A DNA stretch of 64,000 bases from positions 2,542,001-2,606,000 of the forward strand of contig JALGAS010000004.1 in NCBI GenBank assembly GCA_023078685.1, in the 5' to 3' direction. Both the position numbers and the translations under genes were made by a program. The notes beneath the pieces were generated by a model. The model made no database searches. It saw only the letters and a list, made by a program, of their open reading frames with translations, and was not told the origin of the DNA. Numbering within the stretch: the stretch's first letter is position 1; each line of letters opens with the position of its first letter. This document shows, piece by piece, positions 34,880 through 45,162 of the stretch. This DNA is from Neopestalotiopsis rosae (Eukaryota; Ascomycota; Sordariomycetes; Amphisphaeriales; Sporocadaceae).

Positions 34880-36152
34880 TCTGATCTGCCCCCAAACTCT
34901 GTGCCGCTAGAGGCTCCTAGAGGCTAAAGCTCGAACCCCCTGCATCGATCCCTTTGTACAGCGCTTGGTCCTATTCTTGGCTTGCTGGAGCTAGAGCTAT
35001 GGGCACCCAAGAGTCCATCCTCCAAAAGGCTATTTACTGGACTGGAATGCTGGTTGTCAATTGGGACCATGAACAATACACCAAGAACACAGAATGACTT
35101 GAAAGCATATGGATTTGATAGCTACGTGTCATACACTTGAATTTATTGGATACGCAACTATCCATCTTTCTCGCCTTCTGACAAGAAACGCGTCTTTGAC
35201 GAGTTCTTATTGAGGAATAAAACTATTATAATTGCATCACATTTTAAATTGTGGTGTATGTTGGTGTGTTTTCGTCCGGATTATATAATATTTCAACCGC
35301 CTTCAGAAACCAAAGGTCTTCTGATATGATTTCTGAGTTAGGAATTAAGAGTAACATATTGAAGGCTTGGAAGAAATCCTTATTCAATAGTGTGAAGCAC
35401 GAAATTCTAAGCGGACACATTATAATTGTGCTATTCTTCAAGATAAGCTGTGAGGACATATTTCCACCGCGATCAACAACCCCAATGGCACGCATATTGT
35501 ACACGTATCAAAGGTATAAAAAGCGCATTGTATAGAGTGTGATATGTCTGTCACGATGATCCTTCAGAGAACTCATCGTACCAAGCCAAGCGTGATTAAA
35601 GAGCTAGACAATTACCTTAGCTCATTATGCCCTTGAAGCAGCTATTAGCGATTCAGTACTTTTATTCAGCCGCATATATCTCGGCAACTGTCCTATGAAC
35701 AGTTATTAGATTAGGACTCAGCATTGTAACCTGACTGTTACGTCATTAATGAGGAGTCAAAATATTTGCGGTTTCTTTGCTATAGTTGGTCGGCTGTATT
35801 ACTAAGGCTGATCCCATCACGGTTGATCGTTTAAATATGCCCAGCCCTGTGAGTTGGAGATGTGCCAACTTTATCAAACATGGCCTTCAGTGTTATCAAA
35901 ACGACTATTTGACTCGAAAGCAAGTCCCGAACAATACCAAGAGCTCATTATAACCCAGCTGTGAATACTCAATATAGAAGTTCGAAAAAGTGCCGTTCAT
36001 TACAAATCAATTAACCGCGGAGACCGGATCTCGCTGTCCTAATCGGCAACCCAGCGTTGCAATTTGCATCTCATTTAGCCGAACCTCGTATAGTCCCAAT
36101 CTACAAGATCGACATACAATCTTGGCGTGAGGAGCGTGAAGATCTCTTTGGA

Positions 36153-36160
36153 TATTTAAA
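36153..36160 (+). promoter_or_regulatory. TATA-like element before the secreted-protein gene
   Basis: TATTTAAA lies 88 bases upstream of the start codon at 36248. The spacing suits a fungal core promoter with a short leader, but the assignment rests on the motif alone. Confidence 0.35.
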
Positions 36161-36247
36161 GTAATGCAAGATTACCTTTCTAAAAACTCTAATTGACGCA
36201 ATAGGGGTCCTGCTCGATTTACTATCCCCCATCAACACCAAAAAAAG

Positions 36248-37033
36248 ATGAGGTCCTCGTTGATTCTCTGCGCCGGTTTCCTGGCAGCGCCCGCTGCCAT
36301 GGTGCTCGGTGCCCCTTCCAGTAACTGTCAAAACGGCAAGAGAGAAAACCTGTGCAGCCTCAGCGCGCCGCCGGCGCTGTGTCAGCCCAACGCCTCGGTG
36401 ACGGTCGAGGAGACGGCGCTGCGGGCGTACCAGTTCTACCGCGCCTTTGTCGTGGACGGTGATCCCAAGACCATGTTTTCCCTTATTGACTCGACTTACA
36501 AGGTGAGTTCTTCAAAAGGGGAGGAGAGAGAGAGAGAGAAAAGGAAGCGCAAGGCAATTCTCTGCTCGTCAACGAGTAGATGAAGCACCAAAAAGACGGA
36601 GAGAAAGTCCTTGGAATAACCTACACGGTATAATATTTCTTGGATCCAGATGACCCTCTTACTGAAGCTTTGTTCCTTGTTTTCAAATATAGCAACACCA
36701 CCCCGGATACGCCGACGGTCCCAACACCATCTGGCCAATCTTTTGCGCCGGCAACAAGCTCGGGACGGAGCAGAACACGACGTGGTGCTTTGACGCCAGC
36801 ACCAACATGTCGTACGCCCAGTACTCGACCACGGACCGCTGGCGATGGCTGGACGGGTGTGTCCACGAGCATGTAAGTCTTCTCCCTTCTCTTTTTTCTC
36901 CCTTGTCAAGCTCTTTATGAAAAGGTTCATTACCTAATGATTCTTTTTCTTCGATTTTCTTCTACAGTGGGATCAGGGCGAAACGATTCCGAAAGACAAG
37001 TGCTATAAGTTGAATACCACGGGCATCTATTGA
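36248..37033 (+). CDS. Small secreted cysteine-containing protein, SnoaL/NTF2-like
   Basis: Exons 36248-36502, 36693-36872 and 36968-37033 join in phase 0 to give 166 aa. The first 21 residues form a signal peptide (hydrophobic LILCAGFLAAPAAMVLG, then APSS). The mature chain has seven cysteines (27, 36, 45, 103, 117, 141, 157) and four N-x-S/T sites (48, 113, 123, 161), fitting a disulfide-bonded secreted glycoprotein. The segment AYQFYRAFVVDGDPKTMFSL followed by YKQHHPGYADG resembles the SnoaL-like/NTF2 fold, in which a Y-x-Q-H motif begins a conserved strand. Function is unknown; a secreted enzyme or effector are both possible. The second intron and the second exon's Trp- and Tyr-rich coding sequence support the model. 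Confidence 0.75.
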
Positions 37034-38420
37034 ACAATGACGGCGAAGGAAAGAGTTGGGGCGCTTATACGACCATGGAAGATATATATCACGGCCCATT
37101 GTTGCACGCCGGAACTGTGGTATAGCAGCATACAAATCGCTTTCTATCATGTTTGAACCAACAAATCAGTTTTCCTGACTTTGTTCTCAAGTCTTAAATG
37201 AACTATACTTAATATCTTGCCTTTTTGCACTTGACTCATTATACTCAGAGTGGTTTTGCCTCGTTGATTGATGGCATATCTGGGGGGGGGGGGGGGGGGG
37301 GGGGAACGCGGTAGAGAAAGAAGAAAAGCCCGTATAGATGTTTCAATGTCATCAAGTGTAGAGCGATGGCATAAATAAAAGGAAAATTTCTGAACTCGAC
37401 GCTTTCACCTGAACCCCAAGCGAAAAAGGTCTACTCGGTATGCGTTCTTCCTTGGCAAAGACGCGAGGCTGAAACGTGCCGGAGCCCGTCACATTTCATA
37501 ACACCTTTGCGCCAAGTTGCGTGTAGCACAGCGCATTTCCTGTACTCGGGAACACGGATAGATTGCATAAATGATAAGTTTATCATATTTTCATGTCAGC
37601 CGCAGGAAGCTGTGTGGATTTTCAGCTAATGCAAGTGTGTCCCGTTCCCTGGTTCCGCTTTTTGAATTTGGTGATTCCTTGATTCCGCCAAGCTTGCCCT
37701 TTTCACATCCACGATGCTGCGCAAAAAAATCATAATTTATGAAGAAGGCCCCGACGGTCGATATGGAAATCGAGAGAGCCTGGCCAAGATTTCGGAAGCC
37801 GATCTAGCGCAAGATTTGAGTCCCGTCACCTAACAAGGTAATATTGGTCAGAAACAATTCCCCCATTGTGCCATTGTGAGAGAGCTGACTGCAAGCATCG
37901 AGATTGTGTAACCTGATCATCCGATTTGAGTTTCCTATGTACTCCGTGAACGACCAGAGTTGTCCAATTAGACACCACATGTTATTCTCGAATTACAAGC
38001 AATCTCTGGGCCTTTGATGTATCATATTTCTGTTATTCATTATTAGAGTAGATTTTTTGTAATCTTTTTGAGTCAAGTTCTGTTGACGTTTGCCTTGCTC
38101 TTTCTTTTGTTTCTATACCTTTCCGTCCGCTGGTATGATATAGTTTGACCCGAAGTAATTCCTTAAAACTCCGGTGACCCAATAAAGTCCCCCCATCCCG
38201 TGTAGAGTGAAGATGGCTCTCTTTTTTTCATCTCTAGATGATTTTCCCTGTACTTCATCATGACCTTTTCATGATGGTATATTTGGCTTTGATGCCTTGT
38301 AGTTTAAAACGCCAATGCACCGCGCGCAAAAAGTTGTGAACCCATATAAACACAAAATGACAAAACGTGCCCTGCTGTGCTGGCATCATTTGTTCAAAAC
38401 ACAAATGACTTGTTGCCAGC
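37034..38420. other. Intergenic region with poly-G tract
   Basis: About 1.4 kb between two converging genes. It contains a 23-nt G run at 37282-37304 and otherwise no visible gene. Sequence downstream of 37310 is AT-leaning with no open frame of note. Confidence 0.55.
37282..37304 (+). repeat. 23-nt poly-G tract
   Basis: An uninterrupted run of 23 G, about 250 bp downstream of the secreted-protein stop codon. This is the second such run in the window and, like the one at 10992, is likely length-variable. Confidence 0.9.
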
Positions 38421-38845
38421 TTAGCTCTGTTGTCTGACATGTCCCCTGGTCTTTCTCTCCCGAGCGCGACCTCGACGGTCTTCCCGACTCGAATCGCTCC
38501 GGGACGAGTCGCTGTGGGGGTAAGCCATGGGAGCTGCACTCGTCATTGACTCTAGACGTGCTGATCTGCCTTCGTTCATAACCTGGGGGAAAGTAAGACT
38601 GTCAGCGTGGGGGTTTACTTTGCAGGGGTGTAGTAGAAGGATCTGGGAATAACTCACTGTGCAGAGTCTACACCGGTCGCCGAATTGGGACACTTTGTTG
38701 TGGCAGTTGACGGAGCCCTGTATATGCAAGGTCAGCATTTGAAATCAGGTGGTTATTTCCAGAGAGACGGGGGAGGTCTATCCCATCCGTCCAATGGATA
38801 GCCAGTCGAGAGACGTACATAGTAGTTTGCGCAATAGCAATGCAT
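38421..38845 (-). CDS. Small Cys/His-rich protein, putative zinc-binding
   Basis: Exons 38845-38819, 38717-38658 and 38582-38421 join in phase 0 (introns of 101 and 75 nt) to give 82 aa. The protein begins MHCYCANYYGSVNCHNKVSQ, continues FGDRCRLCT and ends in an Arg/Ser-rich tail (about 53-82). The order C-x-C, C-H, C-x-x-C within the first 28 residues suggests one bound zinc ion. Two introns inside such a short frame, both with canonical donors (GTACGT, GTGAGT), support a real gene. The mRNA-sense leader before the start is rich in CA/ACAACA, typical of well-expressed fungal messages. I do not recognise a named family. The positive tail would suit nucleic-acid or chromatin contact, but that is inference. 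Confidence 0.65.
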
Positions 38846-39230
38846 TTTGGCAAATGTGTGTTGTGTTGTTGTGTGGGTGTTTGTAGAAATGTTGGTGGTG
38901 GTGGAAAATGTACGTGTTCTTGTCCCTTTTCAAAGAAAATTGAAAGAGTGCCCGTATAAAGAAGCCGAGGTGGTTGTGGTTCTGAGTATAATACGGCAGG
39001 CGAGTGACGTCAGGTAGTTGGTGACAAGGGATGTTCCCGTGGTGCCAGTTGCAAAAAAGGTGTAGGGCAGAGGGCGAAATTGTGTGGTGCAAAGGTCGCG
39101 GTTGATGTCTGGGAATTTCCTTCTTTTTAATTCTCCAGTGGGAATGTTTCTTTGCTGTCTTGTGAACTGTAGAGATCTCGATAATGTTCCCCAAAAAGAA
39201 AGGAGCATAGAGTCCGGAAGTTCATGATCC

Positions 39231-39236
39231 TTTATA
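39231..39236 (-). promoter_or_regulatory. TATA box candidate for the small Cys-rich gene
   Basis: TATAAA on the minus strand, about 390 bases upstream of the start codon at 38845. The CA-rich leader lies between. The distance implies a long leader or an unseen leader intron. Confidence 0.3.
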
Positions 39237-40981
39237 TCCAGTGCCCCCTTGCCTGTTGCAGGCCCTTTGGCAGCGCGCGCATCGAATGAACAGGCCCTGG
39301 TCAGTGGTCTGCCTCTCTATTCTTTGCCCCCCCTGGTCTAGACGAGCAAACCTTAGACATCCCCGTTAGATCCGTCCACCCACTACGCAAGTTCAACTCG
39401 TGTGAACCCACTGAGCTAAGACGATCAACCGACCGAGCTGCCGGCCGTCCGTTCGCTCCATGGGTCAGCTCGCAGCTTGCAGCAGGCTTGCATGCTTGCA
39501 GGCCGCCAAGCAGGAGACATCGGGTGTGTGGTGTGAGGTCAGCAGCTTTTTTTCCTTTCTTCTCTTTCCTCCGTCTTCTGGAGCCTTTTCTTACGTACAC
39601 TGCCGCTGGGAAACTACGTACCTCTCTTAGCCTCTTGCCTGCCCTGCTGTCACTCAATGCTGTCCCTGTGCTGTGTGCCCGCTCAGTGTACAATGTACTC
39701 TGCCCTAGCTACATTACTTACTCACCTACTGCATGTACCTGCTCTGCTTGCCCGCCAGCTTGCCTGCCTTGACATACCGCGCCATTGTTCCGTAGGAAAC
39801 AGCGTGAGCTTCTCAAACCCAATCTGGCACCGGCTCAACCATGAACCATTTTGCTTGACCATAGATATGGGAAGATAACTTTTGATACTGTGCTGGGCAA
39901 GACTGGGAACAGGCAGGCAATACTGCATAGCATACATAGTACGTACTTTGTAGAAAGAGAGACACTGCCTTGTAAACTGGAACCTCTCCGGATCCCCTGA
40001 CAATCATCTCATACATCATCAAGTCGATCTCTAACCTTTCTATGATCGACTTCGTAACAAGAGGAGACCCACGGGCTGGACTGGAACCTTTTCTCTTCAA
40101 TGCCCTACCAGCCTACCAAGCCAAGTTCCCTTGCCCAGGTACGTACCCTTTGGTTTAATGAGTGGCTGTCCTCCGGCGCCATGACGGGCTGCCTTTTTTG
40201 TGTCCCTCAGGCCTCTCCACACGCGCCCTGGCGCCTTTTCGAGCCCTCTTGTTGTGGTGCCTATTCTCTTCTCGTTCTGGACTTCTTGGGGCTGTGAAGC
40301 TTGGACCCAAGCCAGGAGCCGCGAAAGAAGGACTGCGTGGCACCCCGGACTCCCTTTCCCAGAAAACTGGGACTGGGGTGGAACTTGGGAAACTGGGCAG
40401 GGAAGATGGGACCATGATCGGGACTGTGGACTTGGCGGATATGCAGCAGGGCAGCACGAGTTTAGCAGCGTACCTGATAGGGCGCGCATACAGTACAACA
40501 CACACACACACTCTCACACACTCGCTGAGAGACACGGCGAAAAAGAGGACTGAACAATAAAGAGTGACAGGCGGCGCTAAAAAGGTACCTAGAGCACCAT
40601 TCCAAGGCAGGTAAAGAGGCTTGAGAGGCAGGCTGTTATGGCTGGCTGTTATTACGCTTTTCGACTTCACCTCCGCCAACACAAGCCTACAAGCCTTGCT
40701 GCATTTGCATTGCGACAAACCACGAGTTCCCGCGGCAGAGGAGCCGGGTGCCGTTTTAGGGCGTCAAGGTTTCCCTAGATTGAATGCAGTGTAGTTTGTT
40801 TCCAAAATTCCCGACTTCTCCTTTTCTTTGTCCATTGCGAGAGCCTGACAAAGAGGGACATTTTGCATTTTGCACCGTTTCTGATCCCGGTCTGGCGTCG
40901 TCGGCGCTCAGATCAGACCTGCCAAACCTTACACGTTGACTTTCAACGGGGGGTAAGAACTAAGATCTGAGAACCAAAGAA

Positions 40982-41025
40982 AAAAAAAGAGGAGCAGGAG
41001 TCGGGCAGATTCCCGCTCTTTTTTT
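40982..41025. repeat. Inverted repeat (hairpin)
   Basis: A 10-bp arm AAAAAAAGAG (40982-40991) pairs perfectly with CTCTTTTTTT (41016-41025), extended inside by CGGG/CCCG after a bulge, with a CAGATT loop. It could fold in RNA or act as a terminator-like element, but the arm is mostly A/T and may be fortuitous. Confidence 0.5.
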
Positions 41026-42587
41026 CTGCTGCTGGTCAACTTTGCTTCGTGTATACGACTTGGACCAATACGGTATACCCTCTGGTAAATCAAAGGGGGG
41101 TTGCAAGTATTGTATACATGATGCCAATTACCAAAATGTGACATCGTCCATGACCATGCAGCATAGACAGTAAACGCACATCTCAATTCGAGGCGGTTAA
41201 GATAAATTTGATGACACTGGCATGGTACTGACTCTGTCATCTTCTCCAGGTCTACAGTGTCTTCTTTTAATTTACAGTCTCCATTCTCCGCTATCTGCTA
41301 TCTGTCTGCGGCGGAGAACCCTGTTTGCCCATGTTGCGAGTCGTGAGAGTTCTCGATTTAGAAACAGCACGCCTAGATAACTAGAAAATAAAGCCAAAAC
41401 GCGCAATAGTGAGGAGAGCCGCCTGAGGAGCCGCCAGAGAAGCCGCCCATCGCTGGGCTACGGTGGATTGCGAAATTTTGTCGCAGTGACGATCGCTCGG
41501 GATCCGAGGGGAAAGTCTTTGTTACAAAAAAAAGTCACTTTTCTTCCAACAAAGTGCTTTGCACAAGCGGGCTGGCGGGACTGGTACCAAATTCTGTGAC
41601 ACGATCCTCGAGTTGAAGAATTAAACCACCCCCTGGTCTCTTCTTTCCAGTCTCGGGACCTGGACACAAAGTGTTTCAATGGATGGGACCCCTGGCGGGC
41701 CAATAGCGGCGCCTGGAACCACCGCCGTAGGGTCACCAAGGACTTTGCAGGAACTTTTTGTGACTTTGCAGGAAGGAACTGGAACCCACGCACAAGGCAT
41801 TGAACGGCAGAGAGAGCGCGTTGCCAAAAAGGTTGGGTTGGTTGCATCGAGATCCTCCCTCACCAGAGCTTCACCATCGGAAGGAGCTTCATCTCATGAT
41901 CGTCTCATCCCATGCCCATACCATTTTTCATTCTATTAATCCCGGCAAATCGTGTTCCTGCCAACACGAGCATGCAACATCGGGTTCTTGGTCCCGGGTT
42001 GGGGTGGTCTTGGCTTGGCTGAAGTGGAATTTGGATGGGAAAGATTATGGATATCGCTCAAAAGTCAAGTCAACGACTGCCCGTATCTCTGTATCTCTGT
42101 GTGTGAGTGTGTGTGTGTGTGAGGGAGAAATAGTATGATTGTGACTGGTAAGATCTCCGATGTTCCCCAAACGAGCGCACACAAAGTGCCTACTGTCAGT
42201 TGGCCCTGGTTGGCTTGTCAGGGCGCCTCCTCAAACGTGAGAAACCCACAACCCAAGAGATCCGTGGAGTTCGCACCAATGTTACCCATGCTCCAGGGCT
42301 CCCAGCTCCTTCTGTATGCAAGCCCAGAGAAAAAAGGGCAGAGCCCAGCGCACATCAGTTCTAGAACGTGCAAGCTTATGGGTTTACTATGGAGATGTGT
42401 GTGTGTGATGGCACCCGAGGCACCTTTAAAAAAAAAGCTGGCTGGCTGTCAAACGCCAGTAAACATGCCGCCACACCACGATACATACTATGGTAGTACT
42501 TGCATTGCATTGCATGGCATCGTCGCACTGCACCGCTCCGCATTCGCATCGCATCGCAGTGTCTCTCTTTCTTTTCTCCGCATGCGT

Positions 42588-42925
42588 TCAATCCTCTAAA
42601 GAAGGAAAGGCGAACTCCGTTCCGACCTGTAGCAAGAGGCGAAAAATGCTTTCGTAATAAATTTTCAACGTGTTTCTAGAATTGTAAAGAATCTCATAGT
42701 AGTCGTGTTTACTGTAGCAAGTATCCAGTAATTTCATCACCTCGCCAAGTACTTCTTTCTTTGCTCGTGATGGTTTTTGGTTTGCAAGTGAGACAAACAC
42801 ACACGACGAACTCGACACCTGCAGACCATATTATGGAGACGGTGCATTAGTCTGGATAATAAACCTTACTGGGCTACATATCAACAACATACTGGTATGC
42901 TGATCTCTCTCGGTGAATGAGCCAT
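42588..42925 (-). CDS. Weak candidate: two-exon small gene
   Basis: Exon 42925-42893 (ATG start) and exon 42818-42588 join in phase 0 across a 74-nt intron with a GTATGT donor and TGCAG acceptor, giving 87 aa. The second exon reads like true protein, with a charged segment (SRAKKEVLGEVMKLLD) and an aromatic, helical segment (HDYYEILYNSRNTLKIYY). I recognise no family and there is no other support. It may be a gene remnant or a chance frame. Confidence 0.25.
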
Positions 42926-45116
42926 AGGGGAAAAAAGTCATGTCATATTGAGCATTCCATTAATCATATCCTCTCTAATCTTGAATGTGTTGTCACAAAA
43001 GACCATGTTCTCGATCTTGCCATCCGAAACTCGAGTAGACTATACTCGTCCAATCATTGCCATTTTGATCGCAACACGGCTTTTTGATACCACGTTGGAC
43101 AGTTTTCCATGAGCAAAGTTTTTCAGTCATACCCATCCTTATTCCCCAAAGGCGAGTAATTCTCCGACGAACTGCATGCATTGTGGTTTGGAAGCATGAG
43201 TCCGTATCTTGTCCTCAACGGTGTGCTGTCACTTTCAACTCAGTATTGTGCGCAACGTATACTTTGATAGTATCATCAAATCTTTTCGTTCAACTGTCCA
43301 ATTTGCACCAAATTTTGAGAACAAAAGGAACCCCCCACGAAAAACAAGAAGAAAAAAAATCATGCACCAACGCCACCCATAACGTGCGTGCATATAACAC
43401 ACATCTGCGGCAAGGTATATACGGAAACATGCAGCGTCCCAACTTCCCCCCGCTGTAACCGGGCTAGCAAACCGTACCCACGTACAGAGAGAGAGTAGCT
43501 CGAGTACATAGCAGACGGTAACCTTAGTATGTGCACTGATGCCTGATGCCTCTCAAAGTACCGGGGGATCAAATGGGCACAATGAGTTCCTTCGGAGAAT
43601 ATCACAGCGGCCAGCCACTTTCTGATTTCGACGATGGAGAGTTTCGAAATGCGGGTTTGCTCATCATTGGAGACTGTATATGCAAGCCCAGCAAAGAGTC
43701 ATTTCCGTAAAAGCAGCCAGCGAACCGGGCAAAAGCCTATGCATCTTTGTTACTCAGATCTATTTCTTGAATCTCTTACTGTCCCAACCCAACGGTTCGC
43801 CATCAGATAAACGTCGGATCTTGACTCGGGAATTATTATTTTTTCTTTCCGTTCCTGTTGGGTTTCCAAACATTGGGTGGGAAAGTGATCAGGAATGAAT
43901 TCGGCATTTCTGACGAACAGACCACACTATAATAAGACGACCCATTTCTTTGTGTATAAGTCTGCTGTTCTAGATCGATACCTACGTCATGACGGGAGCT
44001 CTAGCTCAGTGCCGTCGATTGAATATACTGGATCCCAACAAGAAGGAGAGAAGCCCGCAAACGTAGGGCAGACATGTTTTCTCGAGATCCAATAGGTCGA
44101 TACACGTAGAGTTCTTGTCAATGCAATAATTTCCAATTCATTCTTTTTCACCGTTCTTTCAGAAGACAGGGGGGGAATGAAAAAGTCTACTATAGTGCGA
44201 TGCACACTTCTGACTTGTGCCTCTGGAAACCGAACTAACACAGGACTTTGGATTTCAATGCAACATCACCAAGCAAGACCTAACGAAACGCGGTATAGCA
44301 ACAAGCTTGTTTTCTGTCCTGTTTCCCAGTGAATATCTTTCTTGGTTCCCTTGTCATCCAGCAAGTATGCATTAGACCAAAAGCTAGGATATGTCAACAG
44401 TTCTCCCCCGGCTGTAGGTGGTATTGGTCGGGCTCGTCTCTTTGTTCCCGCTTAGTCGCAGAGATAGAGGAGAGGGGAGGAGAATAGTTGAATAATCGCA
44501 ACGTCAAGCTTGGACGGACTGTAAGTCAGGTCCGTTCGGGGGACTTGGTATTCCCTCTCTGTGACCGATGGTAGGCAATGGCCGACGATGGCCACGAACT
44601 TCTCTAATTAGTCTACCGTCTCCATGGTTCCTTTGGCTTTTTAGGGAGATCTGCTTTTTTCTTTGTCTAGCGGTGGTGCTTATATTACTTTTCCTGAGCT
44701 ATCTCACCCCTAGCGGCACGGGTAACGACTCATGAAGATGGGACATCGTGAACTTGTCAAAACAACATCCCAATTCCATTGTGGATGAAGAAGTCCATGA
44801 CGCATAATCCAGACAAGTGTTCCGGTCTATTGGGATGAATCTGTCATTACGGAAGCCCTTGCCGTCGATAGATCTCCCGCGCCGGTCCCATCTTTCTTGT
44901 AGTGTAGATTTCCACACGTTCCTGTGGCAATACGGTTCCTCTCAATGTTTATCTCCATTAATTAATTAATCAGCGACAGGAAGATCGAGAACTCCACAAT
45001 ACCGCAAGGCAGAAGATCCGAAGACGCTTGAGAGATCTGCATCAAGTCCTCCCGAGCAGAATGCAGTCGGACTTGGCCCGAACGAATCGCAACCACACCC
45101 CCTGCAATTCTTTTGA

Positions 45117-45162
45117 CCATCGCGATGCACAAGTGACGACCATCACGATGCAGAAGTGACAG
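45117..45162 (+). repeat. Imperfect 23-bp tandem duplication
   Basis: Two adjacent 23-bp units (45117-45139 and 45140-45162) match at 19 of 23 positions, both built around CCATCxCGATGCA and AAGTGAC. The unit is not a multiple of three, yet the minus-strand frame stays open across it. Confidence 0.7.

Larger units (their letters stand above)
34295..36247. other. Intergenic region with AT-rich island
   Basis: This stretch lies between the divergent ALO1 and secreted-protein genes. The part near ALO1 is mixed and has a G-rich tract at 34852-34879. From about 35050 to 36200 the sequence becomes clearly AT-rich (several 60-base lines count about 30-37% GC). Overlapping open frames occupy both strands at 35244-35535 (86 and 94 codons), neither recognisable. 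The AT-rich part could be a decayed, RIP-mutated repeat, but no intact element is visible. Confidence 0.5.

Noticed and set aside
38819..38853. Alternative TTG-started frame for the first exon of the small Cys-rich gene
   Set aside because: It needs a non-ATG start and does not splice in phase with the next exon at the canonical GTACGT donor, whereas the ATG at 38845 does.
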